NCBI RefSeq assembly: GCF_000585355.1
Contig: NZ_KK073873.1
Span: 832,703-896,702 of the forward strand
Length of the DNA: 64,000 bases
Direction: 5' to 3'
Origin: Xylanibacter oryzae DSM 17970
Lineage (GTDB): Bacteria; Bacteroidota; Bacteroidia; Bacteroidales; Bacteroidaceae
In this document: positions 39,751-48,108 of the stretch, in pieces
Layout: each line of letters opens with the position of its first letter
Position numbering within the stretch: position 1 is the first letter of the stretch
The notes under the pieces: generated by a model
What the model was told of the DNA's origin: nothing
What the model saw: the letters and a program-made list of their open reading frames with translations, nothing else
Databases searched by the model: none
Made by a program: the position numbers and the translations under genes

Positions 39751-41226
39751 ATGAAAGAGACAATTTATAGTTTTTTTATGCGACAGGTGGAGATTAATCC
39801 AGATGTTGTAGCTGTGTTTGATGAAAGAAGAAGTCTAACCTTTTCTGAGCTCAATGCACTTGCAGACACGATAGTAGATGGATTTGGCACAAATAATCCT
39901 AAACTTATAGGCGTTGTGATGAATCATGGCGTGGAGCAGATTGCCACAATGCTTGCTATATTGAAGGCTGGGGCAGGATATGTACCAGTTGAACCATTTT
40001 TCCCAACTGATAGAATTAAGTTTATCATGAATGAGTGCAAGGTAGACTTCGTGATTACTAATGGGATGTATGGAGAAAAACTTGAAGGATTGAATCTGTA
40101 TTTTATCGAACAGGGAATGGTCATTGACAAGAATGCAAGGTCTAAGGATAAATCTATTGCGGATGGAATTGCTTACGTGCTATATACTAGTGGTTCTACA
40201 GGTATGCCTAAAGGAGTGACCGTGGAAAATCGCAATGTATGTCACTATATTTGTGCTTTCCAGAATGAATTCCATACCATAGTTGGAGACAAGATGCTTC
40301 AGTATTCTGTATGTTCATTCGATATCTTTGTTGAGGAAGTGTTTACTACGCTCTGCAATGGTGCTACACTTGCCATTCCCTCAGACTACATAAAGGCTGA
40401 CATTAACCGTGTGATGGACTTCATAGAGGAACACCAAATAACAGAAATTAGCGGTTTCCCATACCTCTTATTGGAGATGAATAAACTTGATAACGTTCCG
40501 TCTTCACTTAAAGTGCTGATAAGTGGCGGTGACGTATTAAGAGAAGATTATATTACTAATCTTCTTGATAAATTCGAAATATATAATACATACGGTCCAA
40601 GCGAAACCACGGTTTGTGCATCTTATTGTCATGTGAATAATGTAAAGGCAGAGCCAGATGGTACTTATCCAATAGGGAAGCCTGTACTTGGAACTCAGAT
40701 AGAAATAAGAAATGATAAGTTGGAAAAGGTTCCTAATGGCAGCATCGGTGAAATATGTATCTTAGGAGGAGGAGTTTCGCGAGGATATATCGGTGAACAT
40801 CGTGAGAAGGAAAACGAAGCTTATGTGAAGTTAGAAGATGGTAGGATGATGTATTGTTCGGGCGATCTGGGGCTAATGAAAAGTGATGGTACCATAATAT
40901 TTCTACATCGCAAGGACACCCAGGTGATGATTCTTGGCAAGAGAGTAGAAACCGTTGAGGTTCAGAACATTCTTTGTTGCTGTCCTGACGTGGAAAAGGG
41001 TGTTGTGCTGGCACATAACGACGAGAACGGCCTAGCTTATCTTGCGGCTTATATTGTGCCGAAGGATAAACTGGCTTTTCGAATGAGTAGGGTGCGCGAA
41101 AATATGGCAAATTTTCTACCATCATATATGATTCCAGAGTTTTTCGTCAAACTTGAGACAATGCCGCTCACACCTAATGGGAAGGTGGACATAAAGGCTT
41201 TACCGATTATATTAAAAGTAGCTTGA
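39751..41226 (+). CDS. stand-alone NRPS-type adenylation domain enzyme
   Basis: A 491-aa ANL-superfamily enzyme of DltA-like length. Core motifs: A3 YVLYTSGSTGMPKGVTVENRN, A4 SFDIFVEEVF, A5 YNTYGPSETTVCASY, A7 MMYCSGDLG, A8 in altered form GKRVETVEVQ (usually GxRIExxEIE) and A10 PLTPNGKVD with the catalytic Lys. It should activate an amino acid or similar acid as adenylate. No carrier (T) or condensation domain is fused, and no carrier gene is seen nearby. It is followed by GNAT and esterase genes with 1- and 4-base gaps. Confidence 0.88.
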   Translation: MKETIYSFFMRQVEINPDVVAVFDERRSLTFSELNALADTIVDGFGTNNPKLIGVVMNHGVEQIATMLAILKAGAGYVPVEPFFPTDRIKFIMNECKVDFVITNGMYGEKLEGLNLYFIEQGMVIDKNARSKDKSIADGIAYVLYTSGSTGMPKGVTVENRNVCHYICAFQNEFHTIVGDKMLQYSVCSFDIFVEEVFTTLCNGATLAIPSDYIKADINRVMDFIEEHQITEISGFPYLLLEMNKLDNVPSSLKVLISGGDVLREDYITNLLDKFEIYNTYGPSETTVCASYCHVNNVKAEPDGTYPIGKPVLGTQIEIRNDKLEKVPNGSIGEICILGGGVSRGYIGEHREKENEAYVKLEDGRMMYCSGDLGLMKSDGTIIFLHRKDTQVMILGKRVETVEVQNILCCCPDVEKGVVLAHNDENGLAYLAAYIVPKDKLAFRMSRVRENMANFLPSYMIPEFFVKLETMPLTPNGKVDIKALPIILKVA

Positions 41227-41227
41227 T

Positions 41228-41671
41228 ATGAATATAAGAAGTGTAAATATTGACGAGCTCGACATGTTGATGTCGTGGCGTATGGAAGTGTTGCACGAGG
41301 TGTTTGCAGATTCTGAAAATGTAGATTGGAAAGCATTGGAGGCGGCAAATCGTGAATACTATATGCAAGAGATTACTCGTGGTGGACATATAGCTTGCCT
41401 GTATGATGATGAAATAGGATGTGGCGGCTTATGCCTCTATAATGAAATGCCATCACCAGAAAATCCATCTGGTAGATGTGCTTACTTGATGAACATATAT
41501 GTTCGTCCTCAGTATCGCTCTAGGGGATATGGTATGGAAATAGTCTCCTGGCTTGTTAATCAGGCTAGAGCTCTGGGTATCACAAAGATTTATCTCGAAT
41601 CATCAGAATGTGGTAAGAGGATGTATCAGAAATTAGGATTTAAGGGAATGACAGATTATTATAAACTGTAG
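41228..41671 (+). CDS. GNAT-family N-acetyltransferase in the adenylation operon
   Basis: A 147-aa protein. It starts MNIRSVNIDELDMLMSWRME. The acetyl-CoA site is LMNIYVRPQYRSRGYGMEIVSWLV, followed by ITKIYLESSECGKRMYQKLGFKGM. It starts one base after the adenylation gene stop, so it is in the same transcript. It may acylate the product of the adenylation enzyme. Confidence 0.9.
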   Translation: MNIRSVNIDELDMLMSWRMEVLHEVFADSENVDWKALEAANREYYMQEITRGGHIACLYDDEIGCGGLCLYNEMPSPENPSGRCAYLMNIYVRPQYRSRGYGMEIVSWLVNQARALGITKIYLESSECGKRMYQKLGFKGMTDYYKL

Positions 41672-41675
41672 AAGT

Positions 41676-42386
41676 ATGAAAGAGATATTAGACGATTACG
41701 ACATCACGATAACTCCATCATTGGAGCCAACAGATGTTATCGTTTATTGCAATAGTTACGGCGATGGAACCAAGTCTATTCTTAAATCATGTGAGGAATT
41801 GAATTGTTTGCCATTCCATCTTGTGGTTATCTCGAAGATAGATTGGGATGCAGATATGTCACCATATCCGGCAGATAAAGTGATATCTAACTACGATAAC
41901 TTCGAAGGCAATGCTGACGATTATCTCAGATGGATGCTTGCAAGTTTGATTCCTCATTGCGAGAAACTGTTGAGAGTGGATAATCCGCGTCGGATACTCC
42001 TTGGCTATTCCATGTCGGGGCTTTTTTCTCTCTATGCAATGTATCGTACAGACAAGTTCGCGGCTTACATTTCCGCCTCCGGAAGTTTATGGTATCCTGA
42101 TTTCGATGATTTTGTAATCACTCACGAACCTATGACTAAGGCTCCTGTTTATCTTTCTATTGGTGATAAGGAATGTATATCAAAGAATGCATATCTACAG
42201 ACGACCATCGAAAAGACGCAACATATTTTTGAACACTATAAAGTGCAAGGTCATCCTACACATTTTGAACTTAATTCAGGCAATCATTTTGTAGAAGGGG
42301 ATCTACGTCAGGCTAAAGGAATCAAGTGGGCTATTGCTGCTCTTAGAAGAGAGTCTCACATAGAATTTCATCATGATGCATTATAG
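41676..42386 (+). CDS. alpha/beta hydrolase (esterase D-like) in the adenylation operon
   Basis: A 236-aa serine hydrolase. The nucleophile is ILLGYSMSGLFSLYAMY (Ser in GxSxxG), an acid is likely in IGDKECISK, and the base is SGNHFVEGD. The type resembles esterase-family (IroE/PF00756-like) enzymes. No signal peptide is seen, so it is cytosolic. It starts 4 bases after GNAT and is the last gene of the operon. It may release or hydrolyse the activated product. Confidence 0.85.
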   Translation: MKEILDDYDITITPSLEPTDVIVYCNSYGDGTKSILKSCEELNCLPFHLVVISKIDWDADMSPYPADKVISNYDNFEGNADDYLRWMLASLIPHCEKLLRVDNPRRILLGYSMSGLFSLYAMYRTDKFAAYISASGSLWYPDFDDFVITHEPMTKAPVYLSIGDKECISKNAYLQTTIEKTQHIFEHYKVQGHPTHFELNSGNHFVEGDLRQAKGIKWAIAALRRESHIEFHHDAL

Positions 42387-42484
42387 AACTGTAACAACAG
42401 AAACTATTGGATTTTAATTGTGATTAATTGAATCACACACGATACAACTAGACTATTATGATGTCGCAATTTACTTTTAAATCG

Positions 42485-42515
42485 CTTGCGATATAAAATA
42501 TACTTCATACGTTTG
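42485..42515 (+). promoter_or_regulatory. promoter of the glutathione peroxidase gene
   Basis: TTG at 42486-42488 and TACGTTTG at 42508-42515 are 19 bases apart, 22 bases before the ATG at 42538. Confidence 0.6.
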
Positions 42516-42537
42516 AATCAGATAAAATAATAAAATT

Positions 42538-43020
42538 ATGAAAGCAAAGAATTTTTATGATTTCACGGTTAAAAACAAAAAAGGCGAGTCTGTAAGCCTC
42601 GCAGAGTATAAAGGTAAAGTTGTGCTGATTGTCAACATTGCAACTAAGTGCGGATTTACTCCGCAATTAAAGGGGCTTGAAGAGCTATGGAATAGATATC
42701 AGGATAAAGGCTTGGTAATCTTAGGTTTTCCATGCAATCAGTTTGCTAATCAAAATCCAGATTCTGACGATCAGACACAGGAGTTCTGTTTGTTAAATTA
42801 TGGAGTGACATTTCCTATTCTGAAGAAGATAAATGTTAATGGAGATGATGCTGATCCACTATATAAGTGGCTGAAGAGTAAGAAGGGTGGAATACTATGG
42901 AGTGCTATCAAATGGAATTTCACCAAGTTTCTTATCAATAAGGATGGTGAGGTTGTTCACCGCTTTGCACCGACTGCTGCACCTTCAAAAATTGAAAAAT
43001 ATATTGTGAACGAGCTATAA
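42538..43020 (+). CDS. glutathione peroxidase (thiol peroxidase type)
   Basis: A 160-aa GPx-like enzyme. The peroxidatic Cys is in VNIATKCGFTPQLKGLEELW, the conserved Gln and Trp are in LGFPCNQFANQNP and KWNFTKFLINKDG. The Cys form rather than selenocysteine is used, so it probably works with thioredoxin. It is cytosolic and reduces peroxides. Confidence 0.93.
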   Translation: MKAKNFYDFTVKNKKGESVSLAEYKGKVVLIVNIATKCGFTPQLKGLEELWNRYQDKGLVILGFPCNQFANQNPDSDDQTQEFCLLNYGVTFPILKKINVNGDDADPLYKWLKSKKGGILWSAIKWNFTKFLINKDGEVVHRFAPTAAPSKIEKYIVNEL

Positions 43021-43274
43021 ATATATGACTAGTATTCCACACCTTTGAAAATGAGGTTGGAGAACGGATAAAGCCAGTCCCCTCCTTTATATTATTCAAA
43101 TTAGCCTGTACCTACGCAGGTAAAGCATAACTTTTACATTATCAAAGCATTGTTCCAGAAGTATAAAGGCATAACTTTAGTGATGTGAACTCATAGTTTT
43201 AGCATAGTCGGAGCATAGCTTTTGAAAATAAAGAGTAAATTCGTCGATTTTTTATCATTTAGAGAGAGTTTAGT

Positions 43275-43497
43275 TCGAAAATCCTTCACGTTTTCACCTA
43301 ATGCGTTGATATTAAGTAACTTCAGCGTGAAGGAAGCCTTTTTTCCTTCACTATTCCTTCACAAAATACAATATTTTATTTGCTTTTATTGATCATAATT
43401 AACAAAGCGCCTGTGAATGAAGTGTGAAGGAAAAAAGGCTTCCTTCACACTTATCTTCCTGTATACAAGTATATTACAGATAACGTGAAGGATTTCA
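43275..43497. repeat. nested CCTTCAC/GTGAAGG inverted repeats
   Basis: The 25-bp arm at 43327-43351 (GTGAAGGAAGCC...) is the reverse complement of 43423-43447. Outer arms near 43278 (AAATCCTTCACGTT) and 43482 (AACGTGAAGGATTT) also pair. Each arm is itself partly self-complementary. It lies in the 714-base gene-free gap 43021-43734; I see no ORF worth calling there, apart from a possible short remnant on the minus strand at 43520-43640. Confidence 0.7.
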
Positions 43498-43730
43498 AGG
43501 AAAAACTTCTTTTTTGTAAAATGAATTAGTCTGTTACTTCTCGAAATGTTGATGGTCCTGATGGCTCCGCCAAGCACCTCCCCAACGGAATCCGTCCCCT
43601 TCTTTGTTTCACTAAGACACCGCCATGGTCAACCTTTGCAGATTTGCTTGATATTTATGGAAGAGCTTGTTAGTTGTTCAATTAAGTACTTTAACTCTTT
43701 TCCTTGCAGAACGTGTGCTATTAGTTCATT

Positions 43731-44430
43731 ATTTTCAAATTGAAATAGAGGTAAATAATGTAACTTGCTTAACAGATGACTCAAATAAGTTCCAATAAAG
43801 GGTCGCTTTTTCCGGGAATGTGTCTATGAAGTTTTTAATAGATAACATTTCAACTGTTGTTTCTTCACTATGATCATGTTGGACTGTGAATAACAATAGG
43901 TATTCGCCATTATTCTGAAGTTTAATTTTCTTAAGCTTATTAATAGCTTCATCAATGTTATCTTTATATGCATACGATGCTGTTGATATCATTTTTCTGC
44001 CTTTAGTCAAGGTAAAGAAATCATTTGTGTCAAGACCACTTAATCCATAAATTTTTACGTTTATGCGAATAAGTAATAGTAATGTCTTTATTTCTTTGTA
44101 GACATCTGCATCATTAAAAAATGAGAGTACCGAATAATAATTAATATCATCGTCAACTACTAATGACGGATTTGTCTTAATTATCACTGTTCGTGTTGCC
44201 GGAGTGTTTTTTGAAAGCACGTTAGGGATGTTCTCAAATCCTTTAGCTGAAGATACGATTACAATATCCATAAATAAATATTGACTGTCTTCTTGACCGT
44301 AAACTCCTTCAGACTTGAGTCTCTCAACGATTCTAATGCTTTCATCGTCTGTTGCTATAAAACGAACTGATTCTAATATTATATCTTCCATGATATTTAT
44401 GTTTAATTTAAAACGATATAAATAGCGCAT
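43731..44430. repeat. ~0.7-kb segmental duplication, copy 2 (native context)
   Basis: It is the partner of 37828-38531. Here the right end is the intact 3' end of lysE, so this is the probable source. Confidence 0.8.
43735..44391 (-). CDS. hypothetical protein, possibly FtsZ-C-terminal-like, copy 2
   Basis: A 218-aa paralogue of the protein at 37832, starting MEDIILESVRFIATDDESIR. The conserved core is VVDDDINYYSVLSFFNDADVYKEIKTLL and SGLDTNDFFTLTKGRKMIST, ending KATLYWNLFESSVKQVTLFTSISI. Differences are spread through the protein, without frameshifts, so both copies look functional. It sits 11 bases downstream of lysE on the same strand. That is the ancestral setting judged from the lysE tail at the other copy. 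Confidence 0.5.
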   Translation of the reverse strand: MEDIILESVRFIATDDESIRIVERLKSEGVYGQEDSQYLFMDIVIVSSAKGFENIPNVLSKNTPATRTVIIKTNPSLVVDDDINYYSVLSFFNDADVYKEIKTLLLLIRINVKIYGLSGLDTNDFFTLTKGRKMISTASYAYKDNIDEAINKLKKIKLQNNGEYLLLFTVQHDHSEETTVEMLSIKNFIDTFPEKATLYWNLFESSVKQVTLFTSISI

Positions 44431-44990
44431 AATGCAAGAGCAAGTGACATTGTAATGTCAGATTGTTTGCGATATTTACTAAAGAAATGATTTAAATACG
44501 TGCCTATAAAAACATAAACAAGATTGGCTCCAGGACCGGCAATAAGTAGCATTGCTGATACAACTAGCAGATCACAGAGCTTGTTAGAGTAGGGAAGTAC
44601 AAACGAACTGAAGCAAGTAAGATCGAATAATAGTATCTTTGCATTTGTCATTTGCACAATGAAACCACTCCAGAATGTACAATCTCTATTGTCTTTCTTT
44701 GTCTGTCCACTGCTATGGTATATCTTCCATGCTAACCACATGATGTAGGCTGCGCCAAGATACTTCACATAGCCAATGTATGAACCAAGCACAGTGCCTA
44801 ATAAATGAGTGAATATGGCTAGAATAACCACAGCTGTTGAGAATCCAATAAGCAGTCCCAACCACATGGTGAGTACCCTTCGCTTTTCATGCCGAATAGA
44901 CATTGAAAGTGCATAAATGTTAGCAGGTCCAGGTGTATATCCTACAACAAGGATAGCCATCAGCAATGTTGGCAGTAAACTTATTGGCAT
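44403..44990 (-). CDS. LysE/RhtB-family exporter
   Basis: A 195-aa membrane protein with ~6 helices. It has the family start PISLLPTLLMAILVVGYTPGPANIYALSMSI (GPxN motif) and LGAAYIMWLAWKIYHSS, then FWSGFIVQMTNAKILLFDLTCFSSFVLPY. It exports amino acids or related small molecules. The second gene of the transcript is the paralogue at 43735. The 3' end was copied to 38502-38530. Confidence 0.9.
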   Translation of the reverse strand: MPISLLPTLLMAILVVGYTPGPANIYALSMSIRHEKRRVLTMWLGLLIGFSTAVVILAIFTHLLGTVLGSYIGYVKYLGAAYIMWLAWKIYHSSGQTKKDNRDCTFWSGFIVQMTNAKILLFDLTCFSSFVLPYSNKLCDLLVVSAMLLIAGPGANLVYVFIGTYLNHFFSKYRKQSDITMSLALALCAIYIVLN

Positions 44991-45243
44991 ATTTTAAATA
45001 ATTTGCGCACCTTATAATATGTTATAATTACTTTATCGTTATTTATAATTATCTTTGTCTCCATATTTTTATCTATTTGTCCTTGCGAAATTACCAAAAA
45101 ATAAAATGATAGCAAAGCAAAAGATAATTTATTTGTGATATTGTCTGCTCAAGAATGTAGAAAATATTATGTAGCAAATCCATTAATTTCAGATGAAAGT
45201 AATATTTAATTGTTTGGTTCCAAAATAGTCATCAAACACACTA

Positions 45244-45357
45244 GCCCATAAGATTTACCTGCGCATAGGGTTTGAGTATCGTGGCAAAAAACATCTGTAT
45301 GCTGAAAATAAAGGTTGGACAGACTTCTTATTATTTGAACTAAAACAAAATAATTAA
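45244..45357 (+). pseudogene. C-terminal remnant of a GNAT acetyltransferase
   Basis: The frame reads AHKIYLRIGFEYRGKKHLYA, then ENKGWTDFLLFELKQNN and TAA. This is a typical GNAT end (xxKIYxRxGF). The N-terminal ~120 residues are missing. Its stop lies one base before the next start. The gap 44991-45243 upstream shows no gene. Confidence 0.75.
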
Positions 45358-45358
45358 A

Positions 45359-45890
45359 ATGAATATATTGATTTTATCAGGAAGCCCAAGAAAACGCGGA
45401 AATACAGACTTAATAGTTGAGGATTTCGTCAACGGTATATCGGAACCACAACGTAGAAATTGTATCAGTGCATGATAATAAGGTTGCTCCTTGCATAGGC
45501 TGCAATGCCTGTTTCAAGAGTGAGAACAATACGTGTGTACAGAAGGATGACATGATTGACATCTACGAGAAAATGAAACAAGCAGATATGCTTGTAATTG
45601 CTTCACCTGTATATTTCTATGGACTCAGTGCGCAAGTGAAAGCTTTAATTGATCGTTGTCACAATCCGATTCGTGATATTTTCAACATCAAGAAGACTGC
45701 CCTTCTGCTAGTTGGTGCATCAACCCTTCCTGAGTTATTCGACAGCATAATCACTCAGTATAAACTTTGCCTTAATTTCTTCCATCTAGAAGATGCTGGC
45801 TGCGTTGTTGCAAGAGGTGTTAAAGACAAAGGCGATATTAAGAATACTAAGGCTTTGAATGAGGCTTATAAATTGGGACAATCAGTGTAA
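45359..45890 (+). pseudogene. NADPH-dependent FMN reductase (flavodoxin-like), frameshifted
   Basis: The gene starts ATG at 45359: MNILILSGSPRKRGNTDLIVEDFVNGISE, then stops (TGA at 45473-45475). The other frame continues NHNVEIVSVHDNKVAPCIGCNACFKSENNTC, DDMIDIYEKMKQADMLVIASPVYFYGLSAQVKALIDRC to 45890. A one-base change between about 45435 and 45445 explains this. The family reduces flavins or quinones. It is either a recent pseudogene or a sequencing error. Confidence 0.85.
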
Positions 45891-46771
45891 AAGAGCAAAG
45901 AAAGCATTGTATCAATGACGCAAATGATATAAGTTTTTTTTTGTTTGTCTATCAGTATTTTATAAACAGATGCATATAATTTTCCAAAGGCTTACTTGAA
46001 CAAAATCAACGTGATTTGATGAAAGACCATGCTATGGCTTTCCACTGCTTCACCTTAAACGCCTGATAGCGGTGAGAAAGATTAATTAAATTCGATAATA
46101 TGTAATATTTAGAACTAGATTTTTTGTATAAGTTATGGTATTTTGCTTTAATGCTGTATGATTATAGAGAATAAAGAGATGTTTTCTAAAAAACGTAGAG
46201 AAACTTATGGAAAATATAAAGAAGTAGCATAATATTAGTAGGCATAGAATTAATGATTTTTGCGATAACTGTAAAAAAAAATTCACTAATGCTGTGACAA
46301 GTTCTAGAAATTCCTTGCTTCTGAAATCTTTTGAAGAGTTACGACTAAATTGAACAGAATAATGTTCTATTTTTAGATTTTTAAACGAAAAAAAGAAATG
46401 GTTTTCTTTATATTGAGCCATAAGCTTTCTGTTTATGTAGCCAATGCTACAATTACACAAAACAATACTAGCTCTAAGGCTCTGAAAGGAGGATGATTTT
46501 CTTCCTCGGTGCAAAAGTAGCAAAAATTTGATAATATGTTTAAATAAAAAAGGTTTTTTTTCTAAAATAACAAAATAGTGAATTGTTTTATCAAGTCTAG
46601 TGTCAAATTTGACGTAATTCTGTATAAAATGATATATAATACTGTGATTTTGGGTGATAATCGGAGATATTTTGCTATCTTCGCATTGAATAATAATATA
46701 TATTAATATAACTACGATAAAAGGTGATAGTACCATTAGAATTAATTCATTTTGTATTCAATGAATTTGTT
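45891..46771. other. 881-base AT-rich stretch with remnants, no firm gene
   Basis: Apart from the tail at 45986-46066 it holds a minus-strand ORF at 46086-46421 (MAQYKENHFFFSFKNLKIEH, ending with a hydrophobic stretch). A TACTTTTG box (minus, 46512-46519) precedes it. It has no recognised domain and very biased, AT-driven composition. I give the ORF about 0.25 as a real gene. A weak plus-strand promoter for the next gene (TATCTTCG at 46676-46683) is also here. Confidence 0.4.
45986..46066 (+). pseudogene. 27-codon gene tail remnant
   Basis: The frame reads KGLLEQNQRDLMKDHAMAFH and CFTLNA followed by TGA. It looks like a C-terminal protein segment without a start or promoter. The family is not identified. 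Confidence 0.4.
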
Positions 46772-47908
46772 ATGCAGCCTGGAGACATCCTGCTTATGAA
46801 TACGTACGAGAGTCAAAGAAGACTGATGCCGGGATGTAAATATGATCACATTGCTGTTTATCTAGGCGATGCTTTCTTGATCGAAGCTGATGGTACAGGT
46901 GTAATGATGAATCATGTGTATTCATATGCCTTCAAAGATGACGACCATGGATGTATAATGAGGCTTAAAAAAAGTTGTAGTAAGAAGAGAATAGATGAAC
47001 TTTTATATTGGTTACGCCAGCAAATGGCAATGGAATTTGGATCGTTTCAAGCAAGAAAGGTTCCTGTGTTAAAGAATACCGATGAGCAAGGTGAAAAGAA
47101 TCGAACTTTTTGTTCTCGTTTAGTCGCTCAGGCATATCATCAAATTGGTATCGATTTAGTGAAAAATCCAGATTTCTGTTCACCTGATGATATTCTAGGA
47201 TCTGACTTTCTTGTAAAAGTAGAGCCATCATTACAGCCATTTACTGCTGACATGTCAAATACAGTAATGAATAACCAAAAGCAAAGAGCTGATTCGGATA
47301 CTTATCTTGCCGATTTGTTTCAAACTATGGGGCAATTCTATAATGAAGATATTCAAAAGATTGATCAACTGCTTATTGCAGCTATGAACAATATTGATAA
47401 GGATGCTGATGCTCTTGATTTTATCTTGCAGCAAAGGTGGATGACGCCAGCTGAAAAACAAACAGAGATGATGTGGCCATGGTTTAATGATGACAATGCA
47501 TTGTTTGCTCATTTTGTTACAACAGAAAATGTACTCTTTTTCTTGAGAAACCAAATCTTACATTATGATCTTACATATCTTCCGATATCTAGACAGAATG
47601 CTATCAATATGTGGGTAATAGCAAAAATAAAAAGAGAATCTAAGGTAGTAAAAGCAATATCCAAACAGTTTAAAAGTGTGCTGGATGAGGCTATCCGCAT
47701 TAGAAAAAGGCTTGAAAAACTGTATATTTTAACCTTTGATAGAGATCATGACGGATTCTTTGATTTTAGCGAGAAGTACGGTTTTGAATCAAATTTTGAG
47801 TTTAAAGAAGGTGCTGTTGATATATCAAAAATCTTGCTGGAGCTTATGGAATATGGCCCTTCAAATATTAGTGAATTATTAAATGTTGCTGATGATGATG
47901 ACGAATAG
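46772..47908 (+). CDS. YiiX-like permuted NlpC/P60 (papain-fold) protein with C-terminal EF-hand loop
   Basis: A 378-aa protein starting MQPGDILLMNTYESQRRLMP. The permuted papain fold shows the His in KYDHIAVYLGDAFLIEADG and the nucleophile Cys in RTFCSRLVAQAYHQIG, so catalysis is possible. The central ~180 residues are helical. Near the end FDRDHDGFFDFSEKYG fits a complete EF-hand Ca2+ loop (D-x-D-x-D-G-x-F-x-x-x-E). A GTG at 46724 would add 16 residues, but the family begins at xPGDI. No signal peptide is seen. Substrates may be lipids, peptidoglycan or proteins. Confidence 0.8.
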   Translation: MQPGDILLMNTYESQRRLMPGCKYDHIAVYLGDAFLIEADGTGVMMNHVYSYAFKDDDHGCIMRLKKSCSKKRIDELLYWLRQQMAMEFGSFQARKVPVLKNTDEQGEKNRTFCSRLVAQAYHQIGIDLVKNPDFCSPDDILGSDFLVKVEPSLQPFTADMSNTVMNNQKQRADSDTYLADLFQTMGQFYNEDIQKIDQLLIAAMNNIDKDADALDFILQQRWMTPAEKQTEMMWPWFNDDNALFAHFVTTENVLFFLRNQILHYDLTYLPISRQNAINMWVIAKIKRESKVVKAISKQFKSVLDEAIRIRKRLEKLYILTFDRDHDGFFDFSEKYGFESNFEFKEGAVDISKILLELMEYGPSNISELLNVADDDDE

Positions 47909-48108
47909 AGCTTATTCTATACTGGATGTAGATACCATTGAGATTTATTATTGGCTTAATGATGGTAGTCACACAATGAATACTGAATTTTTTTAATAAA
48001 TATGAGCATAAAATCCTTGGCATCATAAATGAATTATTTGAGAAACTAAATGCAAATGTAGAAATTGAAGTAGAAGCACTTGGTAAAGACGGTCTTAAAT
48101 CATTGTAG
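47892..48108 (+). pseudogene. short gene interrupted at a T7 run
   Basis: The frame opens with three ATG codons overlapping the previous gene end and reads MMMTNRAYSILDVDTIEIYY, WLNDGSHTMNTEFF, then TAA (47994-47996) right after seven Ts (47988-47994). With one T fewer it continues NKYEHKILGIINELFEKLNA, NVEIEVEALGKDGLKSL to TAG at 48106-48108. It may be phase-variable, decayed, or read wrongly. The overlap suggests coupling with the YiiX-like gene. No family is recognised. Confidence 0.6.

Noticed and set aside
43327..43447. CRISPR array of the CCTTCAC repeats
   Set aside because: The copies are inverted and nested with irregular spacing, not direct repeats with uniform spacers, and no cas gene is seen.
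46086..46736. 216-aa minus-strand ORF
   Set aside because: It is AT-driven low-complexity sequence, and only its last 111 codons follow a -7-like box. I keep it as a doubtful ORF in the description of that region, not as a gene.
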